Shown: piece by piece, positions 1 through 9,905 of the stretch | Numbering within the stretch: position 1 is the stretch's first letter | Layout: the number at the start of each line of letters is the position of its first letter | Assembly (NCBI RefSeq): GCF_006517395.1 | Contig: NZ_VDCY01000001.1 | Coordinates: forward strand, 124,001-188,000 | Reading direction: 5' to 3' | From: Terrilactibacillus laevilacticus | GTDB taxonomy: Bacteria; Bacillota; Bacilli; Bacillales; Sporolactobacillaceae | Length of the DNA stretch: 64,000 nt | The notes under the pieces: generated by a model | Databases searched by the model: none | What the model was told of the DNA's origin: nothing | The model's input: the letters and a program-made list of their open reading frames with translations, nothing else | Translations under genes and position numbers: made by a program

Positions 1-358
1 ATATAACGTATGGCTTACGTCTTTCCCTAATAATGTAAAACATGTTCAGGGAGATGCTCGAAAGCCCATTCAACAACGATCCACTACCCAATTCACACCA
101 TCCACGGGTTCTCTTCAAGTTTCTCATTTGTTTACTCTTCTTTCTCATTGCATTGTCACTATATGATTGTGGTATAGTATAGCGAATTAAATTCCAATTT
201 GCAACCTTTTTAGCAGAAATCAATAGGGTAAAAGGAAAAAATATCATTAAAATTCCACAACATTGAAATAATGGTATATAAAACTGGAAAATTATTCTGA
301 ACATTTATATAATGGGGAATAGTTATTAAATAATATAATTACATCAGGGGGAAATATT
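1..358. other. Left-edge intergenic region and oppA1 leader
   Basis: No gene with a ribosome binding site is visible. Two short frames run off the left edge (plus strand to 166, minus strand from 153), but neither has a recognisable product or start signal. A TATAGT at 173-178 and a TATAAT at 308-313 are -10-like. The second is close enough to the first gene to be its promoter, but no convincing -35 goes with it. The ribosome binding site of the first gene (AGGGGG) is at 345-351. Confidence 0.4.
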
Positions 359-2023
359 ATGAAAAAAGTTTACAGTCTGTTTATTTTTGGACTAGTATTG
401 ATTCTAATCCTTTCAGGTTGCTCTTCAGGAAAGAAGAACAGTAGTCAAACGGATTCCAATTCACTTGCATCTAAACAAATTTTAAATCAATCCCAAACTG
501 CTGATATTCCTACTCTTGATTCTACTCAAGCTACAGACACACTTTCCAATAATGTATTAGAAATGGTGAATGCAGGTTTAACACGAATGCATAAAGGTAA
601 AGTGGAGTGGGATCTAGCAGCTGGTGCTCCCCAGATTAGTAGTGATAAGAAAACCTATACATTTACACTCCGGAAAGGAATAAAGTGGTCTGACGGTAAG
701 CCAATTACTGCTCAAAATTTTGTATATGGATGGCAACATGAAAATGATCCTGCAGCAAAACCGCAATATAATTTCCTATATACTTCTGCTTATATCAAAA
801 ATGCCTCTAAAATTCAGAATCCGAAAGATCCCATGTTTGGTAAATATCAGAATCTTGGAATAAAGGCGATTGGCGATGATAAGGTTCAAATCTTTTTTGA
901 CAAAGCTGCTCCACCATTTTTTTATAGCCTAATTTCTCAACCTTTGTTTTTCCCTCAAAGAGAGGATATTATTAAAAAAGCAGGTAAAAATTATGGACAG
1001 GAGGCATCTACTATTCTAAGCAATGGTCCATTTAAATTAAAGAGTTGGGATCATGGCAAAGGATGGATCTATGTTAAAAATACGGGATATTGGAATGCTA
1101 AAAATATACACCTGAAAACAATAAATGTGAAAGTCGTTAAAGAAGAGGGCACCCGAATTAATCTATATAAAACGAATAAAACCGATACAGTTGGTTTAAC
1201 GGGTGACTATATAGATCAAATGAAGCAAAGTAATCCAAAAGAAATTCATAAAGGGTTAACTTCGACAACGCGTTTTCTCTTTTTAAATGAAAAGAATAAA
1301 TACTTAAAAAATATAAATCTAAGAAAAGCTATTAACTATTCATTTGATCGTAATGATTTTGTGAATATTCTTATGAAAGATGGGTCCCTGGGTTCTCATT
1401 TTGTCGTACCAAAAGATTTTGTTATGGGACCTGATGGGAAAGACTTCCGATCAGTAGCACCAGATGGTTACCTCATCGGAGGAAAAGCTGAGGCACAAAA
1501 ATACTGGAACAAAGCAAAAAAAGAATTAGGTGTCACATCACTTAATTTAACCTTATTGACTCAAGACGGGGATCAGTTAAAAAAATGGGATGAATACCTT
1601 GCAAATCAAATAGAAACAAATTTAAAAGGGATTAAAATTACGATAAATCAGCAACCATTTGGAAACTTCTTAAAGCTTCAAACTGATTTTAAATTTGATA
1701 TTTCGTATGGCGGCTGGGCTCCAGATTATCGCGATCCAATGACATACCTTGATATGTTTACGACAGGCCATCCACAAAATTCTTCGGCATGGAGCAATAA
1801 AACATTTGATCAGTTAATCATGTCTGCCCAAAATGAAGTGGATCAAACCAAACGCTGGAACGATTTACAACAAGCTGAAAAGATATTAATGAATGATGCT
1901 GCCATTGCACCTTTGGATCAAGATGGACAAACTTGGGCAAGTAAACAGTATGTAAAAGGTTTAGACTATCCCTTATATGGACCTGAAATAGACTATACAG
2001 GGGCGTATATCACTAAACATTAA
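359..2023 (+). CDS. oppA: Oligopeptide ABC transporter substrate-binding lipoprotein, paralogue 1
   Basis: Extracellular solute-binding protein family 5 (OppA type), 554 aa. It captures peptides outside the membrane and delivers them to OppBCDF. The N-terminus is a lipoprotein signal: lysines, a hydrophobic stretch, then a lipobox ending LSGC with the lipid-carrying Cys at residue 21. The mature protein is visibly collinear with the second OppA at 2829-4511 (shared blocks NVLEMVNAGLTRMH, KWSDGKP, YGWQHENDP, YWNAKN). The start follows AGGGGG with a 7-8 base gap. It is separated from the opp operon by a terminator and an opposite-strand gene, so it is probably transcribed alone. It may have a different peptide preference from the second copy; this is inference. 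Confidence 0.93.
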   Translation: MKKVYSLFIFGLVLILILSGCSSGKKNSSQTDSNSLASKQILNQSQTADIPTLDSTQATDTLSNNVLEMVNAGLTRMHKGKVEWDLAAGAPQISSDKKTYTFTLRKGIKWSDGKPITAQNFVYGWQHENDPAAKPQYNFLYTSAYIKNASKIQNPKDPMFGKYQNLGIKAIGDDKVQIFFDKAAPPFFYSLISQPLFFPQREDIIKKAGKNYGQEASTILSNGPFKLKSWDHGKGWIYVKNTGYWNAKNIHLKTINVKVVKEEGTRINLYKTNKTDTVGLTGDYIDQMKQSNPKEIHKGLTSTTRFLFLNEKNKYLKNINLRKAINYSFDRNDFVNILMKDGSLGSHFVVPKDFVMGPDGKDFRSVAPDGYLIGGKAEAQKYWNKAKKELGVTSLNLTLLTQDGDQLKKWDEYLANQIETNLKGIKITINQQPFGNFLKLQTDFKFDISYGGWAPDYRDPMTYLDMFTTGHPQNSSAWSNKTFDQLIMSAQNEVDQTKRWNDLQQAEKILMNDAAIAPLDQDGQTWASKQYVKGLDYPLYGPEIDYTGAYITKH

Positions 2024-2087
2024 CTATTAATAAAGGGAACAACATGATTGGATTATACCCACTAATCACAGTAGAAAAAGCAGAGAC

Positions 2088-2125
2088 AAAAAAGCAGAGA
2101 CAATTAAAAATTGTCCTGCTTTTTT
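2088..2125 (+). terminator. Intrinsic terminator after oppA paralogue 1
   Basis: AAAAAGCAG and GACAATT pair with AATTGTC and CTGCTTTTTT, with a two-base bulge. The A-rich 5' side and T-rich 3' side mean it could also stop transcription of the convergent gene that ends at 2164. Confidence 0.8.
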
Positions 2126-2163
2126 GATATATAGGGAACATATTTTCCTTGGTTTTATTGAGA

Positions 2164-2559
2164 TTAAAAAAATACTACTGATAGTATGAGAGAGATTAGA
2201 AAGAGGAGAAGACTAATAAGGATTAAAGGTAGAGTTATACCTTTTGATCCTTTTTTTTGAAGACGAGGAGTAAAATTATCAGGACCATCATCTTCATAAT
2301 CAATTAATTGTTTTTTTCTATTTGCTCTAAAGAAACGTTTAAAACTATAGACAATAGCATCAAAAAAACCAGATTGTACAATAAAAATGATTAGACCTAA
2401 GGCTAAAAAAGTAAGACCTGTCATCGATAATGCATTTAGTAGATAAAGAAATGTGTAATGGTGATATACATACTTAAGTCCAACTAGGCAGGCTATACTC
2501 TCAATTAAAAAAATGACACCAAATGTTATAAGTATCTTCATATGATTTGACATAAACAA
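2164..2559 (-). CDS. DUF3899-type small membrane protein
   Basis: 131 aa with three strongly hydrophobic segments (about residues 8-32, 38-65 and 108-131) and a basic/acidic loop (FKRFFRANRKKQLIDYEDDG) between the second and third. The GFFDAIVYSFKRFF block and overall layout resemble the DUF3899 family of Bacillales, whose function is unknown. GGAGG lies 6 bases before a TTG at 2559 and 12 bases before an ATG at 2553, so either start is possible; the TTG is better spaced. It lies between the two oppA copies on the opposite strand. Confidence 0.75.
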   Translation of the reverse strand: MFMSNHMKILITFGVIFLIESIACLVGLKYVYHHYTFLYLLNALSMTGLTFLALGLIIFIVQSGFFDAIVYSFKRFFRANRKKQLIDYEDDGPDNFTPRLQKKGSKGITLPLILISLLLFLISLILSVVFF

Positions 2560-2729
2560 ATTTATCCTCCAAACTTTATCATAGCGAAAATATAACCTAT
2601 ATTCAATGTCTAGGAAAAGTAGTTAAGACTATTTTACATAATTCCTTATAAAATTGCTTTTTTCGTCAAATGATGTTAAATAAATCAAATAAATGTAAAA
2701 AAAAAGATGCAAATGTTATTTATTAATTG

Positions 2730-2735
2730 TATAAT
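2730..2735 (+). promoter_or_regulatory. -10 box upstream of oppA paralogue 2
   Basis: A perfect TATAAT about 95 bases before the start codon in an A/T-rich leader. The -35 position (about 2707-2712, ATGCAA) is a poor match, so an activator may be needed. Confidence 0.4.
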
Positions 2736-2828
2736 AGTTTTTGTGGATGGCTTCTATTTAAATAATCAGAAAATACAAAACATCCATTCAAAGTCTATTT
2801 TTTAAAATTAAAGGGAGGTCATTACTTC

Positions 2829-4511
2829 ATGAGAAGTAAAGCAAAGTGGTCACTATTGCTCTCAATCGTGTTAGTGCTGAGTTTAGTTCTTTCTGCTTGT
2901 TCAGGAAGCAAAAATAGTGACAGTAAAAAAAGTGGAGATAGTAACGCATTAGCTAAAGATCAAGTACTTAACGCAGCAATTGGACAAGACATACCTACAT
3001 TAGACCCAACACAACAAACGGATACAACATCTGGTAACGTTTTGCAAATGGTTAATGCAGGATTAACTCGCATGCATAATGACAAATATGAATTTGACAT
3101 GGCTGCAGGCGAACCAAAAGCTAACGCGGACAAAACAGAATTTACTTTTACTCTTCGTGATGGTATCAAATGGTCTGACGGTAAACCTGTTACTGCACAG
3201 GATTTTGTTTACGGTTGGCAACATGAAAATGATCCAGCTTCAAAACCGGCATATAACTTCCTTTATGCTTCTGTAGGAATTAAAAATGCATCAAAAATTC
3301 AAAATCCTAAAGATCCAATGTACGGAAAAGTTCAAAATCTTGGTATTAAAGCAACTGATGACAAAACTGTAGTTGTCACTTTAGATAAACCAGCTCCACC
3401 ATTTTTCTTGAGTATTCTTTCTCAACCGCAATTCTATCCATTAAGAGAAGACTTTATTAAAGCTCAAGGTAAAAACTATGCCCAGGATGCTGATAAAGTA
3501 CTTTACAATGGCCCATTTGTATTACAATCTTGGGATCATGGTAAAGGTTGGACTTATGCAAAAAACAAAAATTACTGGAATGCTAAAAACATTAAATTAT
3601 CGAAAATCAACGTCAAAGTTGTAAAAGAACTTGCCACTCGCGTAAACCTTTATAAAACAGGTAAAATCGATACAGTTTTCTTAAGTGGTGATTTCATTGA
3701 TTCGATGAAAGCAAGTAATCCTAAAGAGTTCCATACTGGTATGACTTCAGGAACGTTCTTCTTGTATATCAACCAAAAAACGAACAAAAATTTCAAAAAC
3801 TTGAACTTGCGTAAAGCTGTGAACTTAGCAATCAATAAAAAAGACTTTGTTGATGTTCTTATGAAAGACGGTTCAAATGCTTCAAATTATGTGGTTCCTA
3901 AAGGCTTTGTGAAAGGTCCAGACGGACAAGATTTCCGTGCTACAGCTGACAATGACGAACTTAAAGGTTCAGCTACCGATGCTAAAGCTTATTGGGAAAA
4001 AGCTAAAAAAGAACTTGGCATTAAAACACTTAACATTAATTTCCTAACGCCTGATGGAGATAGCTACAAAAAATGGGATGAGTACATTGCCGATCAACTT
4101 CAAACTAATCTTAAAGGCGTTAAAGTTACAATTAACCAACAACCTTGGGGTAACTACCTCAAACTAAATCAAGATTTTAAATTCGATCTTGCCTTTAGCG
4201 GATGGTTCCCAGATTATCAAGATCCTATGACATATCTTGATATGTGGACAACTGATCAACCACAAAATACTACAGGCTGGTCTAACAAGAAATTTGATTC
4301 ACTTATCAAATCTGCATATAACGAAAAAGACCCAGCAAAACGTTGGAAATATTTACAAGATGCTGAATCAGTTATGTTGAAAGATGCACCAATCGTTCCA
4401 ATGATTCAAGGTGGAGAAGCTTGGGTTCAAAAAACATATGTTAAAGGTATTGACTATCCATTATATGGACCTCAAGTTGACTACACTGGCGTAACTATTA
4501 CAAAACATTAA
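2829..4511 (+). CDS. oppA: Oligopeptide ABC transporter substrate-binding lipoprotein, paralogue 2
   Basis: 560 aa family-5 solute-binding lipoprotein, first gene of the oppABCDF set. The signal peptide ends in the lipobox VLSAC with lipid-attachment Cys24. The mature domain aligns along its length with the paralogue at 359-2023. The start follows AAGGGAGG with an 8-9 base gap. Codon choice looks more even than in the upstream paralogue, which would fit high expression. A strong hairpin terminator between this gene and oppB suggests far more oppA than oppBCDF message, as is known for opp operons. Confidence 0.96.
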   Translation: MRSKAKWSLLLSIVLVLSLVLSACSGSKNSDSKKSGDSNALAKDQVLNAAIGQDIPTLDPTQQTDTTSGNVLQMVNAGLTRMHNDKYEFDMAAGEPKANADKTEFTFTLRDGIKWSDGKPVTAQDFVYGWQHENDPASKPAYNFLYASVGIKNASKIQNPKDPMYGKVQNLGIKATDDKTVVVTLDKPAPPFFLSILSQPQFYPLREDFIKAQGKNYAQDADKVLYNGPFVLQSWDHGKGWTYAKNKNYWNAKNIKLSKINVKVVKELATRVNLYKTGKIDTVFLSGDFIDSMKASNPKEFHTGMTSGTFFLYINQKTNKNFKNLNLRKAVNLAINKKDFVDVLMKDGSNASNYVVPKGFVKGPDGQDFRATADNDELKGSATDAKAYWEKAKKELGIKTLNINFLTPDGDSYKKWDEYIADQLQTNLKGVKVTINQQPWGNYLKLNQDFKFDLAFSGWFPDYQDPMTYLDMWTTDQPQNTTGWSNKKFDSLIKSAYNEKDPAKRWKYLQDAESVMLKDAPIVPMIQGGEAWVQKTYVKGIDYPLYGPQVDYTGVTITKH

Positions 4512-4551
4512 TTGTACAATAAAATGTTTGTAAAAGGCTTAAAGAACAGGG

Positions 4552-4585
4552 GAGTATATGTTGTCCTGGCATATACTCTCTTTTT
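4552..4585 (+). terminator. Intercistronic terminator between oppA and oppB
   Basis: Perfect 9-bp stem GAGTATATG / CATATACTC with a 9-base loop, followed by TCTTTTT. It lies inside the presumed operon, so it is likely a partial terminator that sets oppA above oppBCDF. Confidence 0.85.
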
Positions 4586-4686
4586 CAATGTAAAGAATTG
4601 GCATCAAATGACTTGACTTAAATCACTCAACGTATGAAAATAAAATAGTATGTTGAAATTTGTAGAAATATAGGAGGTGCTGGACA

Positions 4687-5619
4687 ATGGTTCGATATGT
4701 TTTGAAACGTATAGGATACATGATCATTACTTTTTTTGTTATTGTCACTCTTACCTTCATTGCGATGAAGTTATTGCCTGGTACACCATTTAAGACACAA
4801 AGTAGACTATCACCTGAACAATTGGCACAATTAAGACATTATTATGGTTTGGATCAGCCAATACCCGTTCAGTATGTTCAATATTTATGGCACGCTTTGC
4901 ATGGTGACTTAGGCGGATCATTTCAATATGGTATGCGCCCAATCACGACTATGCTTGCTGAAAAATTCCCTGTATCACTTGACTTAGGTTTAGAAGCAAT
5001 CATATTAGGAGCCATTATAGGTATTCTATTAGGTATTGTTGCTGGGATAAAACGAGGAACATTTATTGATTATGGTTCGATGATTATTTCAGTATTAGGA
5101 ATTTCAATTCCATCATTTATATTTGCAGTATTCTTGCAGTATTATTTTGCTGTTAAAAATCAATGGTTACCAGTAGCTGAATGGAATGGCGGTATTAGTT
5201 ATCACATACTACCTGTTGTTGCCTTATCAGTTGCAGTAATTGCCAATGTTGCTCGTTTTATGCGGACCGAAATGGTAGAAGTTTTGGGTCAAGATTATAT
5301 AATTACGGCTAAGGCTAAAGGAATTAGTTCAACTGCTGTTGTATTTAAACATGCTGTTAGAAACGCCATGATTCCTGTTATTACCATTCTTGGACCTCTA
5401 ACAGCAGCTATTATCACTGGGTCACTCGTAATAGAAAATATTTTTGCAATACCTGGAATTGGTAACCAGTTTGTAGAATCTATACTTACAAATGATTACC
5501 CGATGATTATGGGTACAACGGAATTGTACGCAGCTCTATTTATCATAACCGTATTTATTGTAGATATCTTGTACGTTATTATTGATCCGAGAATTCGTTT
5601 GACTGGAGGAGATGCATGA
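4687..5619 (+). CDS. oppB: Oligopeptide ABC transporter permease OppB
   Basis: 310 aa inner-membrane permease with six hydrophobic segments, starting with the typical MVRYVLKRIGYMIITFF helix. The permease (EAA) loop is visible around residues 205-225 (DYIITAKAKGISSTAVVFKHAVRNA), the contact site for the ATPases. It follows TAGGAGGTG 7 bases before the ATG. It overlaps oppC by 4 bases (ATGA), so translation is probably coupled. Confidence 0.96.
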   Translation: MVRYVLKRIGYMIITFFVIVTLTFIAMKLLPGTPFKTQSRLSPEQLAQLRHYYGLDQPIPVQYVQYLWHALHGDLGGSFQYGMRPITTMLAEKFPVSLDLGLEAIILGAIIGILLGIVAGIKRGTFIDYGSMIISVLGISIPSFIFAVFLQYYFAVKNQWLPVAEWNGGISYHILPVVALSVAVIANVARFMRTEMVEVLGQDYIITAKAKGISSTAVVFKHAVRNAMIPVITILGPLTAAIITGSLVIENIFAIPGIGNQFVESILTNDYPMIMGTTELYAALFIITVFIVDILYVIIDPRIRLTGGDA

Positions 5620-6632
5620 TGAAAATGCCGAATAATGACATTACAAACGATATGTTTCTTCCTGCAGACATTGACACAACTCAATCAGAGAAGATATCAA
5701 GACAAAGTTTGAGTTTCTGGAAAGATGCACGAAAACGATTGGCTAAAAATAAAGGTGCGATGATATCTCTTGTCATCATTATCTTTATTGTTATTATCTC
5801 TTTGATTGGTCCACATATGAATAATTATGGAGCATATAAACAGAATCTTCATCTCGTAAATTTGCCAGCTAAAATCCCAGTTCTAGAAAAAATCTCATTC
5901 CTACCTTTTAATGGCACTGAACATGGCGTGGATATTTATGAACAGAGGCATATTAAACAAAATTTTTGGTTTGGTACTGATGATTTAGGTAGAGATTTAT
6001 GGACAAGAACGTGGAAAGGTACTCAAATCTCTCTTCTTATTGCGGTCATAGCCGCACTAGCAGACCTTGTCATTGGTGTTGCATACGGCGGGATTTCTGC
6101 TTACTACGGAAAACATGTCGATAATGTTATGCAAAGAATAGTTGAAGTATTATCTGGTATTCCTAACTTAGTTCTAATTATTCTATTGATATTAGTTCTA
6201 CAGCCGGGACTATTGACCATTACTATAGCGATCGTGTCAACTGGTTGGATATCCATGTCTCGAATTGTTCGTGGACAAATGCTTAGATTAAAATCAGAAG
6301 AATATGTATACGCCTCACAAACACTAGGAGCAAGTAATAGTAGAATTATATTTAAACACTTAGTACCGAATACATCAGGTCAAATCATTATTAATACGAT
6401 GTTCTCTGTACCTTCTGCTATTTTCTTTGAAGCGTTCTTGAGTTTCATCGGATTAGGAATTAGAGATCCACAAGCATCTCTTGGATCATTAATTAACCGA
6501 GCTTACGGTGTTTTTCAAATTCACCCATCACAAGTATTATTCCCATCAATAGTCATTTGTTTACTATTAATTTGCTTTAATATTTTGGGAGATGGATTAC
6601 GTGATGCATTTGATCCCAAATTAAGAAAATAG
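5616..6632 (+). CDS. oppC: Oligopeptide ABC transporter permease OppC
   Basis: 338 aa permease partner of OppB. A cytoplasmic N-terminal tail of about 45 residues with the OppC-typical SLSFWKDARKRLAKNKGAM precedes the first helix. An extracytoplasmic loop (about residues 68-125) contains the family motif FWFGTDDLGRDLWTR. The EAA loop is near residue 225 (EYVYASQTLGASNSRIIFKHLVPN). The start overlaps the oppB stop; two adjacent ATGs occur and the first is kept because GGAGGAG lies just upstream. Confidence 0.96.
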   Translation: MMKMPNNDITNDMFLPADIDTTQSEKISRQSLSFWKDARKRLAKNKGAMISLVIIIFIVIISLIGPHMNNYGAYKQNLHLVNLPAKIPVLEKISFLPFNGTEHGVDIYEQRHIKQNFWFGTDDLGRDLWTRTWKGTQISLLIAVIAALADLVIGVAYGGISAYYGKHVDNVMQRIVEVLSGIPNLVLIILLILVLQPGLLTITIAIVSTGWISMSRIVRGQMLRLKSEEYVYASQTLGASNSRIIFKHLVPNTSGQIIINTMFSVPSAIFFEAFLSFIGLGIRDPQASLGSLINRAYGVFQIHPSQVLFPSIVICLLLICFNILGDGLRDAFDPKLRK

Positions 6633-6644
6633 GAGGTGCCCAAG

Positions 6645-7661
6645 TTGGATAACATTTTAGAATTAAAAGATCTTCATGTATCATTTGATACATTTAGTGG
6701 CGAAGTTCAAGCTGTTCGTGGAGTAAATTTAGAATTAAAAAAAGGTGAAACGCTTGCGATCGTCGGTGAATCGGGTTCAGGAAAATCTGTTACTTCGAAA
6801 ACCATTATGGGTCTTATTCCAAAACCTCCAGGTAAAATTAAAAATGGAGAAATTTTATTTGAAGGCAAAGATCTATTAAAGTTTTCAAATAAAGAAATGC
6901 AACGTGTGAGAGGTAAAGAAATATCCATGATTTTTCAAGATCCGATGACGGCTTTGAACCCAACAATGAAAGTTGGGAAGCAAATCATGGAAGGGCTCAT
7001 CAAACATCAAAATATGAGCAAATCGGATGCAAAGAAAAGAGCCATTGAATTACTCGAATTGGTAGGTATTCCTAACCCCGATGCGCGAGTGGATCAATAT
7101 CCTCATGAATTTTCAGGTGGGATGAGACAGAGGGTAGTCATTGCTATCGCTTTAGCCTGTAATCCAAAAGTATTAATTGCTGATGAGCCGACTACAGCCC
7201 TTGATGTCACGATCCAAGCACAAATTCTTGACTTAATGAAAGATTTACAAGATAAGACAGGTACTGCGATTGTTTTGATTACTCATGATCTTGGTGTTGT
7301 TGCCAACTTAGCCCAAAAAGTTGCAGTTATGTATGGCGGGAAAGTTGTTGAAACTGGAACAGTAGATGAGATTTTCTATAATCCGAAACATCCATATACA
7401 TGGGGATTACTCTCTTCGATGCCTAAATTACATGATCATTCAAATAAATTACTTGCGATTCCTGGATCGCCTCCGGATCTTTCGGATCCACCAAAAGGCT
7501 GTCCATTTGCAGCTAGGTGTCCACATGCTATGAAAGTATGTGTCGATCATATGCCAGGTTATTTTGAATTATCTGAAACACAGAAATCGGCATGTTGGTT
7601 AGTTGATGAACGTGCACCAAAAGTGAATCCACCCGAAACAATAGGGGTAAGGGGGGAATAA
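6645..7661 (+). CDS. oppD: Oligopeptide ABC transporter ATPase OppD
   Basis: ATP-binding subunit of about 338 aa. Walker A is GESGSGKS (residues 41-48), the signature is FSGGMRQRV, Walker B is VLIADEP, followed by TTALD and the switch His in LITHDLGVV. The C-terminal oligopeptide-transporter extension has the cysteine-rich [14 protein letters not shown] segment; in related Dpp/Opp ATPases these cysteines can hold an iron-sulfur cluster. The longest frame begins at a GTG at 6636 that lies inside the AGGAGGTG Shine-Dalgarno itself, so the TTG at 6645 (6 bases after it) is taken as the true start. Confidence 0.94.
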   Translation: MDNILELKDLHVSFDTFSGEVQAVRGVNLELKKGETLAIVGESGSGKSVTSKTIMGLIPKPPGKIKNGEILFEGKDLLKFSNKEMQRVRGKEISMIFQDPMTALNPTMKVGKQIMEGLIKHQNMSKSDAKKRAIELLELVGIPNPDARVDQYPHEFSGGMRQRVVIAIALACNPKVLIADEPTTALDVTIQAQILDLMKDLQDKTGTAIVLITHDLGVVANLAQKVAVMYGGKVVETGTVDEIFYNPKHPYTWGLLSSMPKLHDHSNKLLAIPGSPPDLSDPPKGCPFAARCPHAMKVCVDHMPGYFELSETQKSACWLVDERAPKVNPPETIGVRGE

Positions 7662-7662
7662 G

Positions 7663-8658
7663 ATGTCAAATAAAGAAAAATTATTAGAGGTAAAAAATCT
7701 TAAAAAACATTTTCCGGTTGGTCGTAATCTTTCATTAAAAGCCGTTGATGGAGTTGACTTTGACATTTATAAAGGGGAAATTCTAGGACTCGTTGGTGAA
7801 TCAGGCTGTGGAAAATCAACGACTGGGCGTACCATTATTCGTTTGTATAATGCTACTGATGGTTCGGTTAAATTCGCCAATAAAGAAATTACAGGTAAAA
7901 AATCCAAAAAAGAGTTAAAAGAGCTTAATCGCCGCATGCAAATGATTTTTCAAGACCCTTATGCTTCCTTAAATCCACGTATGACGGTTAAAGATATTAT
8001 TGCTGAAGGTATAGACATTCACGGTTTAGCCAAAAGCTCCAAGGAACGAAATGAACGTGTCTATGAGTTGCTTGAAACAGTTGGATTAAACCGGGAACAT
8101 GCAAACCGTTATCCACATGAGTTTAGCGGAGGTCAGCGTCAGAGGATTGGTATCGCTAGGGCTCTAGCAGTAGAACCTGATTTTATTATAGCGGATGAGC
8201 CAATCTCAGCACTTGACGTATCTATTCAGGCTCAAGTGGTGAATTTGCTTCAAGAACTTCAACAAGAACATGGCTTAACCTATTTATTTATCGCCCATGA
8301 CTTGTCCATGGTCAAACACATTAGTGACCGTGTTGGCGTAATGTATTTAGGTAATATGGCAGAACTTGCACCAAGTGATGAATTATATGATAATCCACTT
8401 CATCCATATACTCAAGCCTTATTATCCGCGATACCTGTTCCTGATCCTGAGATTGAACGTACTCGTGAACGAATTATTCTAGAAGGCGACGTGCCAAGTC
8501 CAATTGATCCACCTTCAGGCTGTCGTTTTCGTACACGTTGTCCCATGGCGATGGAAATATGCGCAATAGTACGACCAAAGTGGCATGAAGCAAGAGAAGG
8601 TCACTGGGTGGCTTGTCACCTTCATAATGAAGAAGCTAATGAAACAAAAGAAGATTAA
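7663..8658 (+). CDS. oppF: Oligopeptide ABC transporter ATPase OppF
   Basis: 331 aa ATPase partner of OppD. Walker A is GESGCGKS, the signature FSGGQRQRI, Walker B FIIADEP, then ISALD and the switch region FIAHDLSMV. The C-terminus carries the family segment [15 protein letters not shown]. The ATG follows a G-rich site (AAGGGGGG) overlapping the oppD end, one base after the oppD stop. It is the last gene of the operon and is followed by a strong terminator. Confidence 0.96.
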   Translation: MSNKEKLLEVKNLKKHFPVGRNLSLKAVDGVDFDIYKGEILGLVGESGCGKSTTGRTIIRLYNATDGSVKFANKEITGKKSKKELKELNRRMQMIFQDPYASLNPRMTVKDIIAEGIDIHGLAKSSKERNERVYELLETVGLNREHANRYPHEFSGGQRQRIGIARALAVEPDFIIADEPISALDVSIQAQVVNLLQELQQEHGLTYLFIAHDLSMVKHISDRVGVMYLGNMAELAPSDELYDNPLHPYTQALLSAIPVPDPEIERTRERIILEGDVPSPIDPPSGCRFRTRCPMAMEICAIVRPKWHEAREGHWVACHLHNEEANETKED

Positions 8659-8665
8659 TTTTTTT

Positions 8666-8702
8666 AAAAAAAGATGTCGAATTTTATTTCGACATCTTTT
8701 TT
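8666..8702. terminator. Terminator after oppF
   Basis: Near-perfect stem (AAAAAAGATGTCGAA with TTCGACATCTTTTTT, loop TTTTAT). A-rich on the left and T-rich on the right, so it can work in both directions and may also serve the convergent gene ending at 8732. Confidence 0.88.
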
Positions 8703-8731
8703 AAATATGTATTTTTTGAGGATTTAATTGG

Positions 8732-8899
8732 TTAGTTCCTTTGTTTGTTTTTCTTTTGTATAAGATAAACAATATAAAGAATAATGGTGATGATTAATGA
8801 ACTTTTTAAGAAAATTGGAAATTCCAAATTAAAAAAGTATTGAAGAAAGATCAATAGAATCAATAATACGACAGAAAATATGAGAAATAATCTAATCAA
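8732..8899 (-). CDS. Small membrane protein of unknown function
   Basis: A 55 aa protein with two hydrophobic segments (LFLIFSVVLLILLIFLQYF and SLIITIILYIVYLI) and a basic tail (KKNKQRN). The longer frame opens at 8965, but the only good ribosome binding site is AAAGGA about 9 bases before the TTG at 8897-8899, so that TTG is preferred. No family is recognised. Confidence 0.5.
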   Translation of the reverse strand: MIRLFLIFSVVLLILLIFLQYFFNLEFPIFLKSSLIITIILYIVYLIQKKNKQRN

Positions 8900-9012
8900 T
8901 AATGCACATCCTTTCTGTTCTATAAGCATAGACATTTTTTTAGCATAAATCAACAATAAATACATAAAATAAAACAGGAAACCAATATAAGGAGCTCATA
9001 GGGAGCAAAGGA

Positions 9013-9558
9013 ATGAAGATCAAAAAAATAGCCATTAGATCAATTATATTTTTGTTTGTCATGATTATTGGTTTCTATACCATCTCTGAATCAAAAAGTG
9101 AACTAAATGGACAAGTTGTGGACGCGACATCGATTGTTCATCATTCATTTAAAGATGCAAAACCATTTTCATTGAAAGATCGGTATGGGAATACGGTCCG
9201 TTTAAGTGATTTTAGAGGAAGAACAGTGTTGATGACAGTATGGACAACGTGGTGTGGGGAGTGTAGAGAGGAATTAGAAACCCTCCATCATATTCAACAT
9301 CATTATCCAGAAAATAAGTTAAAGGTACTGGCTGTTAATTTAACAACCGAAGAGACATCTTTAGAGGATGTGAAACATTTTTTAGGAAGTGAGCCCTTGA
9401 AAGCCACTGTTCTCTTTGATACAAAAGGGATCGTAAAAAAAAGATATGGAATTTATGGTATACCCATATCTTTTCTAATTGACCCATATGGAAAAATTAT
9501 TCGCACATTTCCTGGTGTTATCAACCAGAAAGATCTTGACCAATGGTTACCAAATTAA
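9013..9558 (+). CDS. Membrane-anchored thioredoxin-like protein (TlpA/ResA type)
   Basis: 181 aa. An N-terminal membrane anchor (residues 7-23) is followed by an AhpC/TSA-thioredoxin fold facing outside. The active site is WTTWCGECREE (CxxC around residues 80-83), followed by the cis-Pro segment YGIYGIPISFLIDP. Such proteins act as extracytoplasmic thiol-disulfide reductases or in cytochrome c / spore envelope redox. The neighbours do not name a substrate. Ribosome binding site AAAGG is close to the ATG, with a second GGAGC upstream. Confidence 0.85.
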   Translation: MKIKKIAIRSIIFLFVMIIGFYTISESKSELNGQVVDATSIVHHSFKDAKPFSLKDRYGNTVRLSDFRGRTVLMTVWTTWCGECREELETLHHIQHHYPENKLKVLAVNLTTEETSLEDVKHFLGSEPLKATVLFDTKGIVKKRYGIYGIPISFLIDPYGKIIRTFPGVINQKDLDQWLPN

Positions 9559-9754
9559 GTGCCCTCATTTAGCACATCAAATGTTTAACTGCGTAATTTA
9601 TTATGGAGAGGCTTAATAAAAAATTTAAGCTTATTGAGAATAGGTTTATCTTTTTGAAAGTGATGAGGATATGGGGTTGACAGGCTCCGTTAAAAGGGTT
9701 GACAATAGAATTAAAGAGAAAAGGCTATTTCGTCCGAAAAGGAGGCGAATCCAA

Positions 9755-9880
9755 ATGAAACATAAAACAGCTATTCGTAAAAGAAAAAACGCATTAAAAA
9801 AATGGCTTAGAGAGCAATTAGGGCATTGGCAACCAAAAACTAAAGAAACACCTGCATCTAGCAGTAAATTACCCGCTTAA
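9755..9880 (+). CDS. Small basic protein, 41 aa, unknown
   Basis: A 41 aa Lys/Arg-rich peptide (HKTAIRKRKNALKKWLREQLGHW). The longer frame from 9671 is rejected because AAAGGAGG (9738-9745) sits 9 bases before the ATG at 9755. The mix of basic residues with a WLREQLGHW amphipathic stretch could bind nucleic acid or membrane; no family is recognised. Confidence 0.6.
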   Translation: MKHKTAIRKRKNALKKWLREQLGHWQPKTKETPASSSKLPA

Positions 9881-9905
9881 GAGACTGATAAGGTCTTTTT
9901 TTTTA
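9878..9905 (+). terminator. Weak terminator after the small basic protein
   Basis: A short imperfect stem (AAGAGAC / GGTCTT) followed by nine T residues. Confidence 0.45.

Noticed and set aside
2-166. Open frames at the left edge on both strands
   Set aside because: No ribosome binding site, no recognisable sequence and low-complexity translation; could be a truncated gene but not supportable.
6636-6644. GTG start for oppD at 6636
   Set aside because: The GTG is part of the Shine-Dalgarno AGGAGGTG; the TTG at 6645 is correctly spaced.
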